Origin: Planctomycetota bacterium
Lineage (GTDB): Bacteria > Planctomycetota > Planctomycetia > Pirellulales > Pirellulaceae
NCBI GenBank assembly: GCA_014381825.1
Contig: JACNKX010000210.1
Location: forward strand, 1-55,957
Length of the DNA: 55,957 nucleotides
Direction of reading: 5' to 3'
The translations under genes and the position numbers were made by a program. The notes under the pieces were generated by a model. It did no database searches. It was not told the origin of the DNA and saw only the letters and a program-made list of their open reading frames with translations. This document shows, in pieces, positions 9,623 through 18,811 of the stretch. How positions within the stretch are numbered: position 1 is the first letter of the stretch; every line of letters starts with the position of its first letter.

Positions 9623-10171
9623 CTACCAGACTCTTGTCAAATCGACGCGAACATTTTTGATGGTGGCAACCATCAATTGCTTCGCGTGTGAACCTTCAAA
9701 CGCATATTTGCCGTCGCGCAATACAAACCGTTCCACTACATGCTCGTCCGGATCAACGATCCAGTATTCGGGAACACCAACGCGTTCGTAAAGTTCCTTC
9801 TTTAGGACACAATCATTCTTTTTTGTGGACGGCGACAAAATCTCGACAATCAAGTCGGGCGTACCCTTCACTTTCGTTGGCGTGATGATCAACCGTCGTT
9901 CGTGCATAACGACGATTAAGTCTGGCTGAACGATGTCGTGGTCAGTCAGTTGAAGATCGGTTGGAGCGTTGAAGACCTCGCCTTTACCCGTTTCTTCGAG
10001 CTGATCGTAAAGCTGGAACTGAATGCGACGCGAATATCGCTGGTGATTCGTGTTGAGTGCCGGATTCACGTAATGGTCTCCATCAATAATCTCGTGCCGG
10101 CGTCCATCATCGGGATAGCAGACATAGTGTTTGTATCCGAGCTTAGTGGTCGCAGGAGATGATTGAGGCAT
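9623..10171 (-). CDS. Uma2 family (DUF820) putative nuclease
   Basis: 182 residues from the ATG at 10171, which has AGAAG upstream and avoids running into the next gene; a longer frame reaches 10261. The Uma2/DUF820 pattern is clear: HEIIDGDHYVNPALNTNHQ near the N-terminus, VQPDLIVVMHE, PDLIVEILSPSTKKND, then K.LYERVGVPEYWIVDPDE. The PD-(D/E)xK-like residues sit in PDLIVEIL and the following Lys. The family is a restriction-endonuclease-like fold, very abundant in cyanobacteria and planctomycetes, with no settled function. It converges on the lyase gene, 14 bases apart. Confidence 0.85.
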   Translation of the reverse strand: MPQSSPATTKLGYKHYVCYPDDGRRHEIIDGDHYVNPALNTNHQRYSRRIQFQLYDQLEETGKGEVFNAPTDLQLTDHDIVQPDLIVVMHERRLIITPTKVKGTPDLIVEILSPSTKKNDCVLKKELYERVGVPEYWIVDPDEHVVERFVLRDGKYAFEGSHAKQLMVATIKNVRVDLTRVW

Positions 10172-10257
10172 CGTTCTTCTCGCGAGTTGTTGGTCCGGTG
10201 GAATCGTACCTGCAAGTATAGCAAGCATTTCTGAACAATTGCGATGGCCAGAGCGAA

Positions 10258-11874
10258 TCAAACCTCACCTTCTGCGGCCTCGCAGCGTTTCCCAACAACA
10301 AGCAAATAGATGACCATCACTGCCACACCTGCAGGAAGAACGAACCACACCGAAATTCCGAACCCGATCGGAATCGTGCCGCAGGCGACTGAGATCACGG
10401 CGACCAGCAACGCGTAAGGCATTTGGGTTCGGACGTGCGCGATGTGATCACATCCGCTGGCTTGCGATGATAGAACAGTTGTGTCGGAAATGGGCGAGCA
10501 ATGATCGCCAAAGATCGCGCCTGCCAGTACTCCACCAATCGAGCCGATCAATAGCGGATCGTGGGGTGAAACGGAAACATGATTTGCCGCAAGTAATTGA
10601 ACGGTTGTTGGGACGACCAGCGGCATGAGGATACCCATCGTGCCCCAACTGGTTCCTGTTGAAAACGCGACTACGGAAGCGAGCAGGAAGACGATCGTCG
10701 GCATCCATCGCACATCCGCGGAGTCGGCAAGTAGATCCCCGAGGAACTGGCCGGTTCCGAGGTATTCTTCTTTTGTCGTGCCCGAAAGCGCCCACGCAAG
10801 CCAGAGGATGATGAGCGCTGGCACCACTTGCGTCGCGCCCTCAATGGCTGAAGATTTAAGCGACACCAGATCGATCTTGGCATTTGTCCATCCTAGCATC
10901 AGCGCAATCAAGAACCCGGCCAGTGAACCGTACACCAACGCAAGATACGAGTTGCCGTTTCCAAAGATATTCAACAGCGATCGATCCGTGGCTGCGTCAT
11001 CAACCATCGTTCGCCAGCCAGTTGTCGCAATCAGCGCGACGGTCACGACGACTACCGTAAGAACGGGTGCGACCGCATTGGGCCATTGTGACGAACTCGA
11101 TTGCTTACCGTTCAGTTTCTTTGTCGGGGAAGGCCTCGCGTTCACGGCGTTGCGTTCGGCGACGAGCATGGAACCAAAGTCGCGTCCGAGTAAACCCACC
11201 AGCGGCACCATCAGCAGAGCCCAGAGCACATAGAATCGGTACGGAATCGTAGCGACAAAGATCTCGAACGCGCTGGCCGATTCGGCGAGTGATGTTCCGT
11301 CGAGTCCGTCTTGAATGTAGCCGATTTCACCTGCTACCCACGTCGAGACTAACGCCAAGCCCGATACGGGTGCTGCCGTCGAGTCGACTAAATACGCAAG
11401 CTTCTCACGCGAGATGCGAAGGCGGTCCGTGAGTGGACGCATCGTGTTGCCGAGCAACAGCGAATTCGCATAGTCGTCGAAGAACACAATCAATCCGAGC
11501 AGCCAAACCGTCAGTTGACCTCCACGGCGACTGCGAGCAAGCGGCGCAATACCGTTGACGATTGCCTCCATGCCGCCACTCTTTCGCATCACGCCGACCG
11601 TGGCTCCCATCAGCAGCGTGAACACGAAGACTCGGAGATGGTCGTTGTCGCTGAGACTGGTCCAGAGATGTGTCTCGAGTGTCGACTCGATCGCCGCAAA
11701 TGGATTGCCCGCAGAGAGAATCAATCCACCAACAGCGACTCCGGCGAACAACGAGACAACCACGCGTCGCGTAACAATAGCCAGCGTTATCGCAATCAGA
11801 GGTGGCAGCAGGCTAAGGCACCCGTACGATCCCGGCGGGAACATTGCATCCCAGATTTGTCCGAGCCAAGCCAC
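10258..11874 (-). CDS. Na+/H+ antiporter, NhaC family
   Basis: A 538-residue polytopic membrane protein of the ion transporter superfamily, with about 12 hydrophobic segments. Landmarks: RRVVVSLFAGVAVGGL, the conserved loop FFDDYANSLLLGNTMRPLTD followed by SREKLAYLVDSTAAPVSG, a second-half copy FSTGTSWGTMGILMPLVVP, and FGDHCSPISDTTVLSSQASG. These are diagnostic of the NhaC antiporter family. The ion (Na+ versus an organic cation or amino acid) cannot be fixed. It begins 15 bases after the stop of the histidine kinase gene, so it is probably the last gene of a response regulator-kinase-antiporter unit and may be a target or partner of that signalling pair. Confidence 0.9.
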   Translation of the reverse strand: MAWLGQIWDAMFPPGSYGCLSLLPPLIAITLAIVTRRVVVSLFAGVAVGGLILSAGNPFAAIESTLETHLWTSLSDNDHLRVFVFTLLMGATVGVMRKSGGMEAIVNGIAPLARSRRGGQLTVWLLGLIVFFDDYANSLLLGNTMRPLTDRLRISREKLAYLVDSTAAPVSGLALVSTWVAGEIGYIQDGLDGTSLAESASAFEIFVATIPYRFYVLWALLMVPLVGLLGRDFGSMLVAERNAVNARPSPTKKLNGKQSSSSQWPNAVAPVLTVVVVTVALIATTGWRTMVDDAATDRSLLNIFGNGNSYLALVYGSLAGFLIALMLGWTNAKIDLVSLKSSAIEGATQVVPALIILWLAWALSGTTKEEYLGTGQFLGDLLADSADVRWMPTIVFLLASVVAFSTGTSWGTMGILMPLVVPTTVQLLAANHVSVSPHDPLLIGSIGGVLAGAIFGDHCSPISDTTVLSSQASGCDHIAHVRTQMPYALLVAVISVACGTIPIGFGISVWFVLPAGVAVMVIYLLVVGKRCEAAEGEV

Positions 11875-11889
11875 GCTGTGAATGTCCGG

Positions 11890-12834
11890 CTAGGCCACCA
11901 GTGGTGGCGATGCGTCCGTCATTTCATTCGAAAGTCGAGGTAAGCGAATCGTAAAACGAGTTTGCTCGCCGTCACCCTCATTGACTTCAATTGTGCCGCC
12001 ATGAAGTTCCGCGATTCGCCAACACTTGGAAAGGCCAAATCCCAGACCTCGCCCAGCTTCTCTTCCGGAATAAAACGGATCGAACAAGTGTTGGCGAACA
12101 TCAGCGGAGATCCCCGGCCCTGTGTCTCTCACAGTTATCGCGACCGAATCACCGCTCTCTGCTAGCGAAATCGTCACCTGGCCGCCAGCGCCAATCGCCT
12201 CCAGTGAATTGCGGCAGAGTGCGGTTAAGGCGACATGCAAGTGAGTTGAGTCGACGCGAAGCCAGCATTCGTCTGACGCGTCGGTGGCCACTAACGCGGT
12301 ACCTTGCTCGTTTGCTCGGAGACTCATCTCTTCGACAACTTGCGCCACTAAGGCCGACAGGTTCACGTTCTCGCGAACCAAATCAGGCGGCTTCGCAAAC
12401 AGCATCATGTCCGCAATCATCTCGTGGGCCCGAAATGCCTGGCTGTTGATGGTGGCGAGTTTTCGCCGCCGCTCCGGGTCCGTTTCGTCCCGAAGAAGTG
12501 TCTGAGCTCGAGATGAGATATTTGCCAGTGGATTATTGATCTCGTGGCTTGCGCCATACGCCAACTCACGCATCGACTCTAACTTTTCGTGAAGCAACGC
12601 GTCGTCGAATGCCTTCTCGAGTTGCTCCAAACGGGAGAGTCGCTCGACGAGCTTGCACACGGCTTGTGCCCAAGGGCCGGTCGTTTCTTCGTTCAGCCTG
12701 ATGCGCTTGACGAGTTTATGCGTCGACACATCGTCAAAGGTCGCCGCGCCCACCAGCAGGGATTGGACCAGTCTCCGCGCAGCATCCTCTTGGGAGTCAG
12801 GATCGCTCTTAGAAGAATCGGTCGTTTGATCCAT
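11890..12834 (-). CDS. soluble sensor histidine kinase
   Basis: 314 residues from the ATG at 12834; an ATG ten codons earlier lies in the repeat-bearing spacer. There is no membrane segment. Residues 1-60 are a polar unknown domain, 62-85 a short coiled coil, and the HisKA box has His97 in GASHEINNPLANI. The HATPase_c part shows LCRNSLEAIG (N box), VRDTGPGIS (G1), HLFDPFYSG (F box) and GRGLGFGLSKC (G2). It should autophosphorylate in the cytoplasm and pass phosphate to a receiver, most simply the response regulator encoded just upstream. The spacer between the two genes holds a palindromic repeat. The stimulus is unknown. Confidence 0.9.
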   Translation of the reverse strand: MDQTTDSSKSDPDSQEDAARRLVQSLLVGAATFDDVSTHKLVKRIRLNEETTGPWAQAVCKLVERLSRLEQLEKAFDDALLHEKLESMRELAYGASHEINNPLANISSRAQTLLRDETDPERRRKLATINSQAFRAHEMIADMMLFAKPPDLVRENVNLSALVAQVVEEMSLRANEQGTALVATDASDECWLRVDSTHLHVALTALCRNSLEAIGAGGQVTISLAESGDSVAITVRDTGPGISADVRQHLFDPFYSGREAGRGLGFGLSKCWRIAELHGGTIEVNEGDGEQTRFTIRLPRLSNEMTDASPPLVA

Positions 12835-12854
12835 CAACTCGTTCTGATAATGAA

Positions 12855-12908
12855 TGTAGAGCAAGCCACTTGCTGATGCGGAACACCTAGCAAGCAGCTT
12901 GCTCTACA
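12855..12908. repeat. REP-like palindrome, TGTAGAGCAAGC family
   Basis: Outer arms TGTAGAGCAAGC (12855-12866) and its perfect complement at 12897-12908. Each half is itself a hairpin: AGCAAG-CCA-CTTGCT on the left and AGCAAG-CAG-CTTGCT on the right. It lies between the response regulator and histidine kinase genes and could shape their relative expression. Confidence 0.75.
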
Positions 12909-12934
12909 AATAGTCTACGCGATCCAACGTTGGA

Positions 12935-13522
12935 CTAGCTGCTGACAGTTCGTTCGAGTTCAAGCAAATCGCACGAACGATCGAGAAGCTTGTCGACGGT
13001 GAACGGTTTCTGGATGAAATCATTAGCACCAGCTGCCTTCAAGTCGGCAACTTTGTCTTGTTCGACCATTCCCGAGATGCAAATGATCTTCACCGAATCT
13101 AGCGTGTCATCCTGTCGAACGCGTTGGCAGACTTCTTTGCCATTGATATCAGGAAGCATCACGTCGAGAACGACCAAGTCGGGGCGAAACTCTTTGACGT
13201 ACATTCCCGCATCGAAACCGTTATTCGCCGTGCGAATGTCGAAGCGACCGTCCCGGGCGAAAACGTCGACCAACAATTCAACGAGATCTTCATCGTCATC
13301 GACGATCAAAACCTTGCGCTTGCCGCTTTCCAGGGCATCTGTTGGAATTCCGTTTTCCTTCATGAACTGAAACAGTTGGTCACGCGGAATGCGGCGAAAC
13401 CGACTGCCAGGAACTCGGAAGCCCTTCAAACTGCCGTTGTCAAAGCAACGAATGATAGTTTGTTGGCTGACTTTACAAATCCGTGCTGCTTCACCTGTGG
13501 TGAATACTGTTTTTGTACTCAT
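12935..13522 (-). CDS. response regulator with N-terminal excisionase-type HTH and C-terminal receiver
   Basis: 195 residues from the ATG at 13522. Residues 5-55 form a MerR/excisionase-type DNA-binding domain (TTGEAARICKVSQQTIIRC, then GFRVPGSRFRRIP). Residues 69-190 are a receiver domain with the acidic pair D75-D76, phosphoacceptor Asp120 (VVLDVMLPD), Ser150 and Lys172 (QKPF). The order is reversed compared with classical regulators, where the receiver comes first. The frame also allows ATG at 13534, but GGAGGG then touches the start codon; from 13522 the same GGAGG lies 13 bases upstream. It precedes the kinase gene and has its own promoter and a ~215-base leader. Confidence 0.9.
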   Translation of the reverse strand: MSTKTVFTTGEAARICKVSQQTIIRCFDNGSLKGFRVPGSRFRRIPRDQLFQFMKENGIPTDALESGKRKVLIVDDDEDLVELLVDVFARDGRFDIRTANNGFDAGMYVKEFRPDLVVLDVMLPDINGKEVCQRVRQDDTLDSVKIICISGMVEQDKVADLKAAGANDFIQKPFTVDKLLDRSCDLLELERTVSS

Positions 13523-13528
13523 GTCTGC

Positions 13529-13551
13529 TACCATCCCTCCTATCGATGGTA
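13529..13551 (-). promoter_or_regulatory. hairpin presenting the Shine-Dalgarno of the response regulator
   Basis: On the minus strand a 7-base stem, TACCATC / GATGGTA, encloses a 9-base loop GATAGGAGG. The GGAGG Shine-Dalgarno is therefore in the loop and an alternative ATG is in the stem. Such a fold could limit or tune ribosome access. The structure is seen directly; regulation is inferred. Confidence 0.4.
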
Positions 13552-13744
13552 GGACTAGCGATCGGGATGGGGCTTGGTTGCCGTCTTCCCTGAACTTCCG
13601 TGGAACGCCACGTCGTTGCTAGTCCTTAGCTCCCTCGTTCAACAAGACTTCGCGGCGTGCGTAAACAGCACACCTTTCTGCTTCGCTCCATCTAGTAAGC
13701 ACTCTCAATTCTTTCCGAGCTTACCGAGTTTGACAGACGCCCGA

Positions 13745-13772
13745 ATTATAGCGGGCTGGCGAACTCAGTCAA
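13745..13772 (-). promoter_or_regulatory. sigma70-type promoter for the response regulator operon
   Basis: On the minus strand: -35 TTGACT (13772-13767), a 16-base spacer, -10 TATAAT (13750-13745). This is the only strong consensus-like promoter noticed in the 386-base gap 13523-13908. Transcription would start near 13738, leaving about 215 bases of untranslated leader. The rest of the gap shows no convincing gene. Confidence 0.6.
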
Positions 13773-13908
13773 GATTGATCCTGTAGGCGTAAGATACTGG
13801 TGTAAAGGTACTTGTGGCCGAAAGCATCGAAATGCAAAGGAAATAGGACTTGGAACAATGCGGCGACTTTAGCGATTGCCAATCACCGCGATCGTCGAGC
13901 GAGCCGGG

Positions 13909-15732
13909 TTAACGCTTGCCATCTAGGTGTGCGAGTAGGAGCGCTACGTCAGCTGGAGTGATTCCGCTGATGCGACTCGCTTGGGCAAGGCTGATAGGAC
14001 GCACTCGTGTCAACTTCTCTTTGGCTTCCATTCGTAGATGGCCGATCGCCGTGAAGTCGAATGTCTCGGGAATCCGTTTGTTGACCAGGCGTTTCTGCCG
14101 TTCAACTTGCTGCTCTTGTCGAGCGACATAGCCGGAGTACTTCACGTCGTAGAGAACTTGCTGGGTCGACTCGGCGGATACGGCTTCGAGCGCAGGAAGC
14201 AAGGTACAGATTTCAGCCCAAGTGACCTCCGGTCGGCGCAAGTATTTCGTCAGTGTTACGCCTTCACGACGATTCGATTCCAGGACTTCGCGCGCGCCAG
14301 CAATTTCCTCTTCCTTGCGTTGCAGTCGCTGACAGCGGTCGTCGCTGACTAAGCCAGCTTCTTGCCCGATTCTTGTCAATCTCCGATCGGCGTTATCCTG
14401 CCGTAACAGCAAGCGATACTCCGCACGGCTCGTGAACATCCGATATGGCTCGTCGACGCCACAGGTAACAAGATCGTCGATCAACACTCCTGTGTAAGCC
14501 TGATCACGTTCCAGGATCAATGGTTCGCGGCCAGCGACCTGCCTCGCTGCATTCGCGCCTGCCATCAACCCTTGAGCCCCCGCCTCTTCATAGCCGGTTG
14601 TTCCGTTGATCTGACCGGCGAAATAGAGTCCTCGCACGCCCTTCGTTTCGAGCGAAGGCCAAAGTTGATCGGGCGGGCTGAAGTCGTACTCGACGGCATA
14701 CCCGTAACGCATGATCTGAGCTTTCTCCAGTCCAGGGATCAGCTTGAACATGTCGTCTTGGACGTCGCGTGGCAGGCTTGTCGAGATTCCGTTGACGTAA
14801 ACTTCGTGCGTGTTGCGGCCTTCCGGTTCGAGGAACAGTTGGTGCTGTTCTTTATCTGCGAAGCGAACGACTTTGTCTTCGATCGACGGGCAGTATCGCG
14901 GACCGCTCGAATTGATCTGGCCGCTGTACATCGGTGCCCGCTCGAGATTGTTGCGGATCAGCTGGTGGACGTTGTTGTTTGTGTACGTGATCCAACAGGG
15001 AAGCTGCTCGACGTCGAGCGACTCTGTCAAAAAAGAGAACGGCTGTGGTTCGTCGTCGCCCGGTTGAAGTTCCGCTCGATCGTAATCGATCGTACGACCG
15101 TTCAGCCGTGGCGGCGTGCCGGTCTTAAACCGTTCGAGCCGAAAACCGAGTCGTCCGAGCGCGCCGCTGATGCCCAAGGTCGTCCCCTCCCCTGCTCTGC
15201 CGCCCGCGACCTTGGCTTCGCCGGTGTGCATCAGCGCTTGCAGGAACGTGCCCGTGGTAAGGATAACGGTGGGTGCTTTGTACGTTGCATCCCCTTTGAC
15301 ACGCACGCCCAGTACACGAGTCTTATCGCCGATGTCCTCGGTGAGAATATCTTCAACGATCTCTTGTCGGAGGTCGAGGTTCGCTTGGTCTTCGACGATG
15401 CGTTTGATCTCTTGCTGGTAAGCTCTTTTATCGGCTTGTGCTCGTGGGCTGTGCATCGCTGGCCCCTTGCGGCGATTCAGCAAACGAAACTGAATGCCAG
15501 TTGCATCGATCGCTTGCCCCATCGCCCCGCCCAGTGCATCGATCTCGCGTACGATCTGCCCCTTCGCGATGCCACCGATCGCCGGGTTGCAGCTCATTTG
15601 TCCCACGGTATCAAGGTTGGTCGTTAGCAGCGCGACCTTAGCTCCGATTCGTGCTGCTGCCAGCGCCGCCTCGGTGCCTGCATGCCCAGCACCGATTACC
15701 AACACATCGTATTCGTACTCGCAAGAATTCAT
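13909..15732 (-). CDS. mnmG: tRNA uridine 5-carboxymethylaminomethyl modification enzyme MnmG
   Basis: 607 residues from the ATG at 15732 ([19 protein letters not shown]), which matches the family start. The frame remains open to 15840 but that would overlap the upstream gene. FAD-binding [17 protein letters not shown], the signature [22 protein letters not shown] and FKTGTPPRL are present, as is [15 protein letters not shown]. The C-terminal helical domain that binds MnmE and tRNA is complete. MnmG works with MnmE on U34 of certain tRNAs. No mnmE is visible in the window. Confidence 0.97.
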   Translation of the reverse strand: MNSCEYEYDVLVIGAGHAGTEAALAAARIGAKVALLTTNLDTVGQMSCNPAIGGIAKGQIVREIDALGGAMGQAIDATGIQFRLLNRRKGPAMHSPRAQADKRAYQQEIKRIVEDQANLDLRQEIVEDILTEDIGDKTRVLGVRVKGDATYKAPTVILTTGTFLQALMHTGEAKVAGGRAGEGTTLGISGALGRLGFRLERFKTGTPPRLNGRTIDYDRAELQPGDDEPQPFSFLTESLDVEQLPCWITYTNNNVHQLIRNNLERAPMYSGQINSSGPRYCPSIEDKVVRFADKEQHQLFLEPEGRNTHEVYVNGISTSLPRDVQDDMFKLIPGLEKAQIMRYGYAVEYDFSPPDQLWPSLETKGVRGLYFAGQINGTTGYEEAGAQGLMAGANAARQVAGREPLILERDQAYTGVLIDDLVTCGVDEPYRMFTSRAEYRLLLRQDNADRRLTRIGQEAGLVSDDRCQRLQRKEEEIAGAREVLESNRREGVTLTKYLRRPEVTWAEICTLLPALEAVSAESTQQVLYDVKYSGYVARQEQQVERQKRLVNKRIPETFDFTAIGHLRMEAKEKLTRVRPISLAQASRISGITPADVALLLAHLDGKR

Positions 15733-15781
15733 AACTGCATCGTATGCGCGAGCAAGCCGAACTGTAAAGCGGACGAGTGGC

Positions 15782-16483
15782 TCAACGAAACGCCGCGCGA
15801 ATGTTGGGATTACACAAAACGACAAGCGACCAGATGCCAACCGGTAACCCCAGAATGCAACACCCGCTGCAGGGCAGCATCGCCAGGATCGATGCAGCTA
15901 TCGCCAATTTGTAGTTCTCGAGTTGCTTCATGCGCGTTGCTCCGTAGATGACGATTCCGTATGGCACCATCAGACTGACGGTCGCAACGACCATGTAAAC
16001 GGCCACTCCAATGTTGCCACTCTCAAGGAATTCAAACAGATTGATAATCAATCCGATGCCGCTGAAGATCACGGCGACGCCGCCAACTGCTGCTAACGAG
16101 TTGGCTGGCCCATCCACACACGTGCGAGCCCAAACTCGGCTACCAGGCCCGAATAGCCCCCGGCTCGTCATGCCTCTTCCGCTCGTCGGCGTCGCATACG
16201 GATTCGTCGCGTCCGCAGCAAATGGACTATCGGATGCTGGTGGGGCACCGTCGGCAAACGGATTGGCCGAAGTCGACGAGGCAGCGAACGTTGATTCCGA
16301 TTGTGGTGTCGGTGACTCTTGTTGGTCCGGTGCGTGATCGGAAGATCGCGACGGAGTGGCTTTTACCTCGGTCGGTACTTCTTGAACGCTCCCACACGCC
16401 GGACAGCGAACTTTATTACCAGCAGAAGTCTCGGGGATTCGCAATAGTTTCCCGCACTCACAGCATCCAAACTCAGTCGACAT
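15782..16483 (-). CDS. zinc-ribbon membrane protein of unknown function
   Basis: About 233 residues from the ATG at 16483, which has TGAGGTG 4 bases upstream; a GTG two codons earlier is less likely. Residues 7-33 hold a zinc ribbon ([14 protein letters not shown], then [12 protein letters not shown]). A polar, Ser/Pro/Ala-rich linker with 'ANPFADG' and 'TNPYATP' follows, then three or four hydrophobic helices. The layout (ribbon, disordered NPY/NPF linker, membrane bundle) recurs in planctomycete proteins of unknown role. It lies upstream of mnmG on the same strand, 49 bases from its start, and diverges from the gene at 16569. Confidence 0.75.
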   Translation of the reverse strand: MSTEFGCCECGKLLRIPETSAGNKVRCPACGSVQEVPTEVKATPSRSSDHAPDQQESPTPQSESTFAASSTSANPFADGAPPASDSPFAADATNPYATPTSGRGMTSRGLFGPGSRVWARTCVDGPANSLAAVGGVAVIFSGIGLIINLFEFLESGNIGVAVYMVVATVSLMVPYGIVIYGATRMKQLENYKLAIAASILAMLPCSGCCILGLPVGIWSLVVLCNPNIRAAFR

Positions 16484-16568
16484 AATCACCTCACAGGAGC
16501 AATCCCGGTTATATTAGCGGCTCGTAAGTCGTCCGAACATCGATCCAAGTCTTTGAGAAGAGATGTGC

Positions 16569-18764
16569 ATGTTAATTTCAGTACTAAGAAGCCTCTGCCT
16601 TGTCTGCCTCAGCATCCCTCTTTGCTTTGTCGCGATACGTGGCGATAGCTCCGAGGCTGTTCGATTTCGTACGCACACGATCAACGCATCATCAGAACTC
16701 GCGGCATGTGCGGCCATCGATGTCAACGAGGATGGCAAGCTGGATATCGTCTGTGGCGGTTTCTGGTACGAGGCGCCTCGGTGGAAGAAACACTTCCTGC
16801 GCGAAGTGCAAGTGATTCGTGGACGCTACGACGACTACTCGCATTTGCCGATTGATGTGAATGGCGATGGCCGAGTCGACTACGTCAGCGCCAATTATCG
16901 AAGTAAGTCGATCTATTGGGTCGAGAATACTGGCGCGGAGGCGACACCCTGGAAGAAGCATGTCGTTGACGAGCCTGGACCCAGCGAGACGGCGATTCTA
17001 GTCGACGTGGATGGCGACGGAAGAGATGACGTGTTGCCAAACGGGAGAGACTTCATGGCGTGGTGGGAAGTACGCGCGCCATCCGAGCCGAATGGAGTTC
17101 CCAAATGGTCTCGGCACGACTTGCCGAAGGAAGCCGCTGGCCACGGCGTTGGCTTCGGTGATCTAAACGGTGACGGGCGTGGTGACATCGTGGGACCGCG
17201 TGGATGGCTCGAGGCTCCGGAGGATCGACGCAGCGACCGATGGGTCTTTCACCGCGAGTTCTCGCTGGACAGTGACTGCAGCATTCCTGCGCTTGTCGCG
17301 GACGTTGATCGGGATGGTGATAACGATATTGTCTGGGGACGTGGCCATAAGATTGGATTGTATTGGCTGGAGCAACAGCAAGCTGACGGAGGTCGGCAGT
17401 GGGAGCGTCATGCTATCGATACCGAGTGGTCGCAAGCCCACTCGATTCGCTGGGCGGATATTAACGGAGACGGGCACGGAGATCTGGTCGCCGGAAAGCG
17501 TTACCTGGGCCACGATGGGAAAGATCCTGGAGCCTATGATCCGCTCGTTGCTTATTGGTATGAGTTCGATACCAACGTGCGCGGCTGGAATCGACACGCG
17601 ATCTCAGTCGGCGAGCGAGTTGGTTTCGGACTTGATCCGAAAGTCATCGACATTGACGGCGATGGAGATATCGATGTACTCGCAGCGGACAAGAGCGGAG
17701 TCTATCTCTGTGAGAATCTGTTGAAGCAGGCGTCCACGACGAAGAGTGGCTCGGACGTGTCGCCGGTTCAGTACGACAATCATCAGCAGGTGATGGTCTA
17801 TAAGGACGAGACTGGTCAGGATCTCCCGGTCAAGACGCCGGCAGATCTGGCGACTCGCCGGCAACACATTCTGCAAGGGATGCAAGAAGCAATGGGCCCG
17901 TTACCTGGGCCATCTCGTCGCGTAGCGCTGAATGTTGAAGTGATCGAAGAGGTCGAGACCGAGAGCTACACTCGTCGGCGGATTACCTTTGTTGCTGAGC
18001 CCAGCGATCGTGTTCCGGCCTACGTGTTGATTCCGACGAATCTAAAGGAAAGAGCTGCTGCTATGCTTTGTTTGCACCAGACAACTGGCATCGGCAAAGG
18101 CGAACCCGTGGGGCTCGGCGGCAAGCCCACGTTGCATTACGCGCACGAGCTTGCCGAACGTGGATTCGTATGCATCGTGCCGGACTATCCTTCGTTTGGC
18201 GATTACGATTTCGATTTTAAGACGCAAGGCAAGCATTACGACAGTGGCTCGATGAAGGCGATCTGGAACAACCTTCGCGCCGTCGATCTGCTGGAATCTC
18301 TGCCTGAAGTAAATTCAGACCGCATCGGTTGCATCGGCCACTCGCTGGGCGGCCACAACTCGTTGTTCACCGCCGCATTCGACCAACGCCTGAAAGCGGT
18401 CGTCACGAGTTGCGGCTTCACGGCCTTTCATCATTACTATGGGGGCAGGCTTGGCGGTTGGACGAGTGATCGCTACATGCCTCGTATTCGAGATCTGTAC
18501 AAGAACGATCCCGACCAAGTTCCCTTCGATTTCTACGAAGTCCTCGCCGCGATCTGCCCCCGTGCGATTTACATCAACGCGCCGCTGCACGACAGCAACT
18601 TTGATGTGACGGGGGTGCGAAAAGTTGTGGAAGGGGTTGGCAAGGCGTACGATCTAAACAATGTGCGAGATAAGTTAACCGTCGAGTATCCTGACTCGCA
18701 GCATGACTTTCCCGACGCAGTTCGCCACGCTGCATACGATTGGCTCAAGGCTGAGTTGAAATAG
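16569..18764 (+). CDS. secreted fusion: VCBS/FG-GAP repeats plus alpha/beta hydrolase
   Basis: 731 residues from the second ATG (16569), which has GAGAAGAG 6 bases upstream; ATG at 16563 is the other option. A signal peptide (MLISVLRSLCLVCLSIPLCF) is followed by a beta-propeller part to about residue 380. This holds seven Ca-binding repeats of type D-x-[ND]-x-DG-x-x-D, for example DVNGDGRVD and DLNGDGRGD. Residues ~400-731 are a dienelactone hydrolase/acetyl-xylan-esterase-like alpha/beta hydrolase with nucleophile Ser592 in GHSLGGH, an Asp in PLHDSNFD and a His in DSQHDF. It is probably an exported esterase that removes acyl or methyl groups from polysaccharides, with the propeller for binding. 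Such domains usually occur as separate genes. Confidence 0.8.
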   Translation: MLISVLRSLCLVCLSIPLCFVAIRGDSSEAVRFRTHTINASSELAACAAIDVNEDGKLDIVCGGFWYEAPRWKKHFLREVQVIRGRYDDYSHLPIDVNGDGRVDYVSANYRSKSIYWVENTGAEATPWKKHVVDEPGPSETAILVDVDGDGRDDVLPNGRDFMAWWEVRAPSEPNGVPKWSRHDLPKEAAGHGVGFGDLNGDGRGDIVGPRGWLEAPEDRRSDRWVFHREFSLDSDCSIPALVADVDRDGDNDIVWGRGHKIGLYWLEQQQADGGRQWERHAIDTEWSQAHSIRWADINGDGHGDLVAGKRYLGHDGKDPGAYDPLVAYWYEFDTNVRGWNRHAISVGERVGFGLDPKVIDIDGDGDIDVLAADKSGVYLCENLLKQASTTKSGSDVSPVQYDNHQQVMVYKDETGQDLPVKTPADLATRRQHILQGMQEAMGPLPGPSRRVALNVEVIEEVETESYTRRRITFVAEPSDRVPAYVLIPTNLKERAAAMLCLHQTTGIGKGEPVGLGGKPTLHYAHELAERGFVCIVPDYPSFGDYDFDFKTQGKHYDSGSMKAIWNNLRAVDLLESLPEVNSDRIGCIGHSLGGHNSLFTAAFDQRLKAVVTSCGFTAFHHYYGGRLGGWTSDRYMPRIRDLYKNDPDQVPFDFYEVLAAICPRAIYINAPLHDSNFDVTGVRKVVEGVGKAYDLNNVRDKLTVEYPDSQHDFPDAVRHAAYDWLKAELK

Positions 18765-18811
18765 CTGATAGGTGATGGTATTTCGCAGCAATAATCTTGG
18801 AGGAGAATGGA

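Noticed and set aside
10625-11233. A 202-codon plus-strand frame
   Set aside because: Antisense to the NhaC antiporter gene, with no motif of its own.
13730-13751. TTGACA followed by TTATAG on the plus strand
   Set aside because: The spacing is only 10 bases, too short for a sigma70 promoter; the real match is on the other strand at 13772-13745.
13574-13786. A 70-codon plus-strand frame in the 386-base gap before mnmG's end
   Set aside because: It overlaps the minus-strand promoter and leader, lacks a Shine-Dalgarno and has no family signal.
14572-15627. A 351-codon open frame on the plus strand
   Set aside because: It is fully antisense to mnmG, has no recognisable domain and no ribosome site, and is explained by the codon bias of the real gene.
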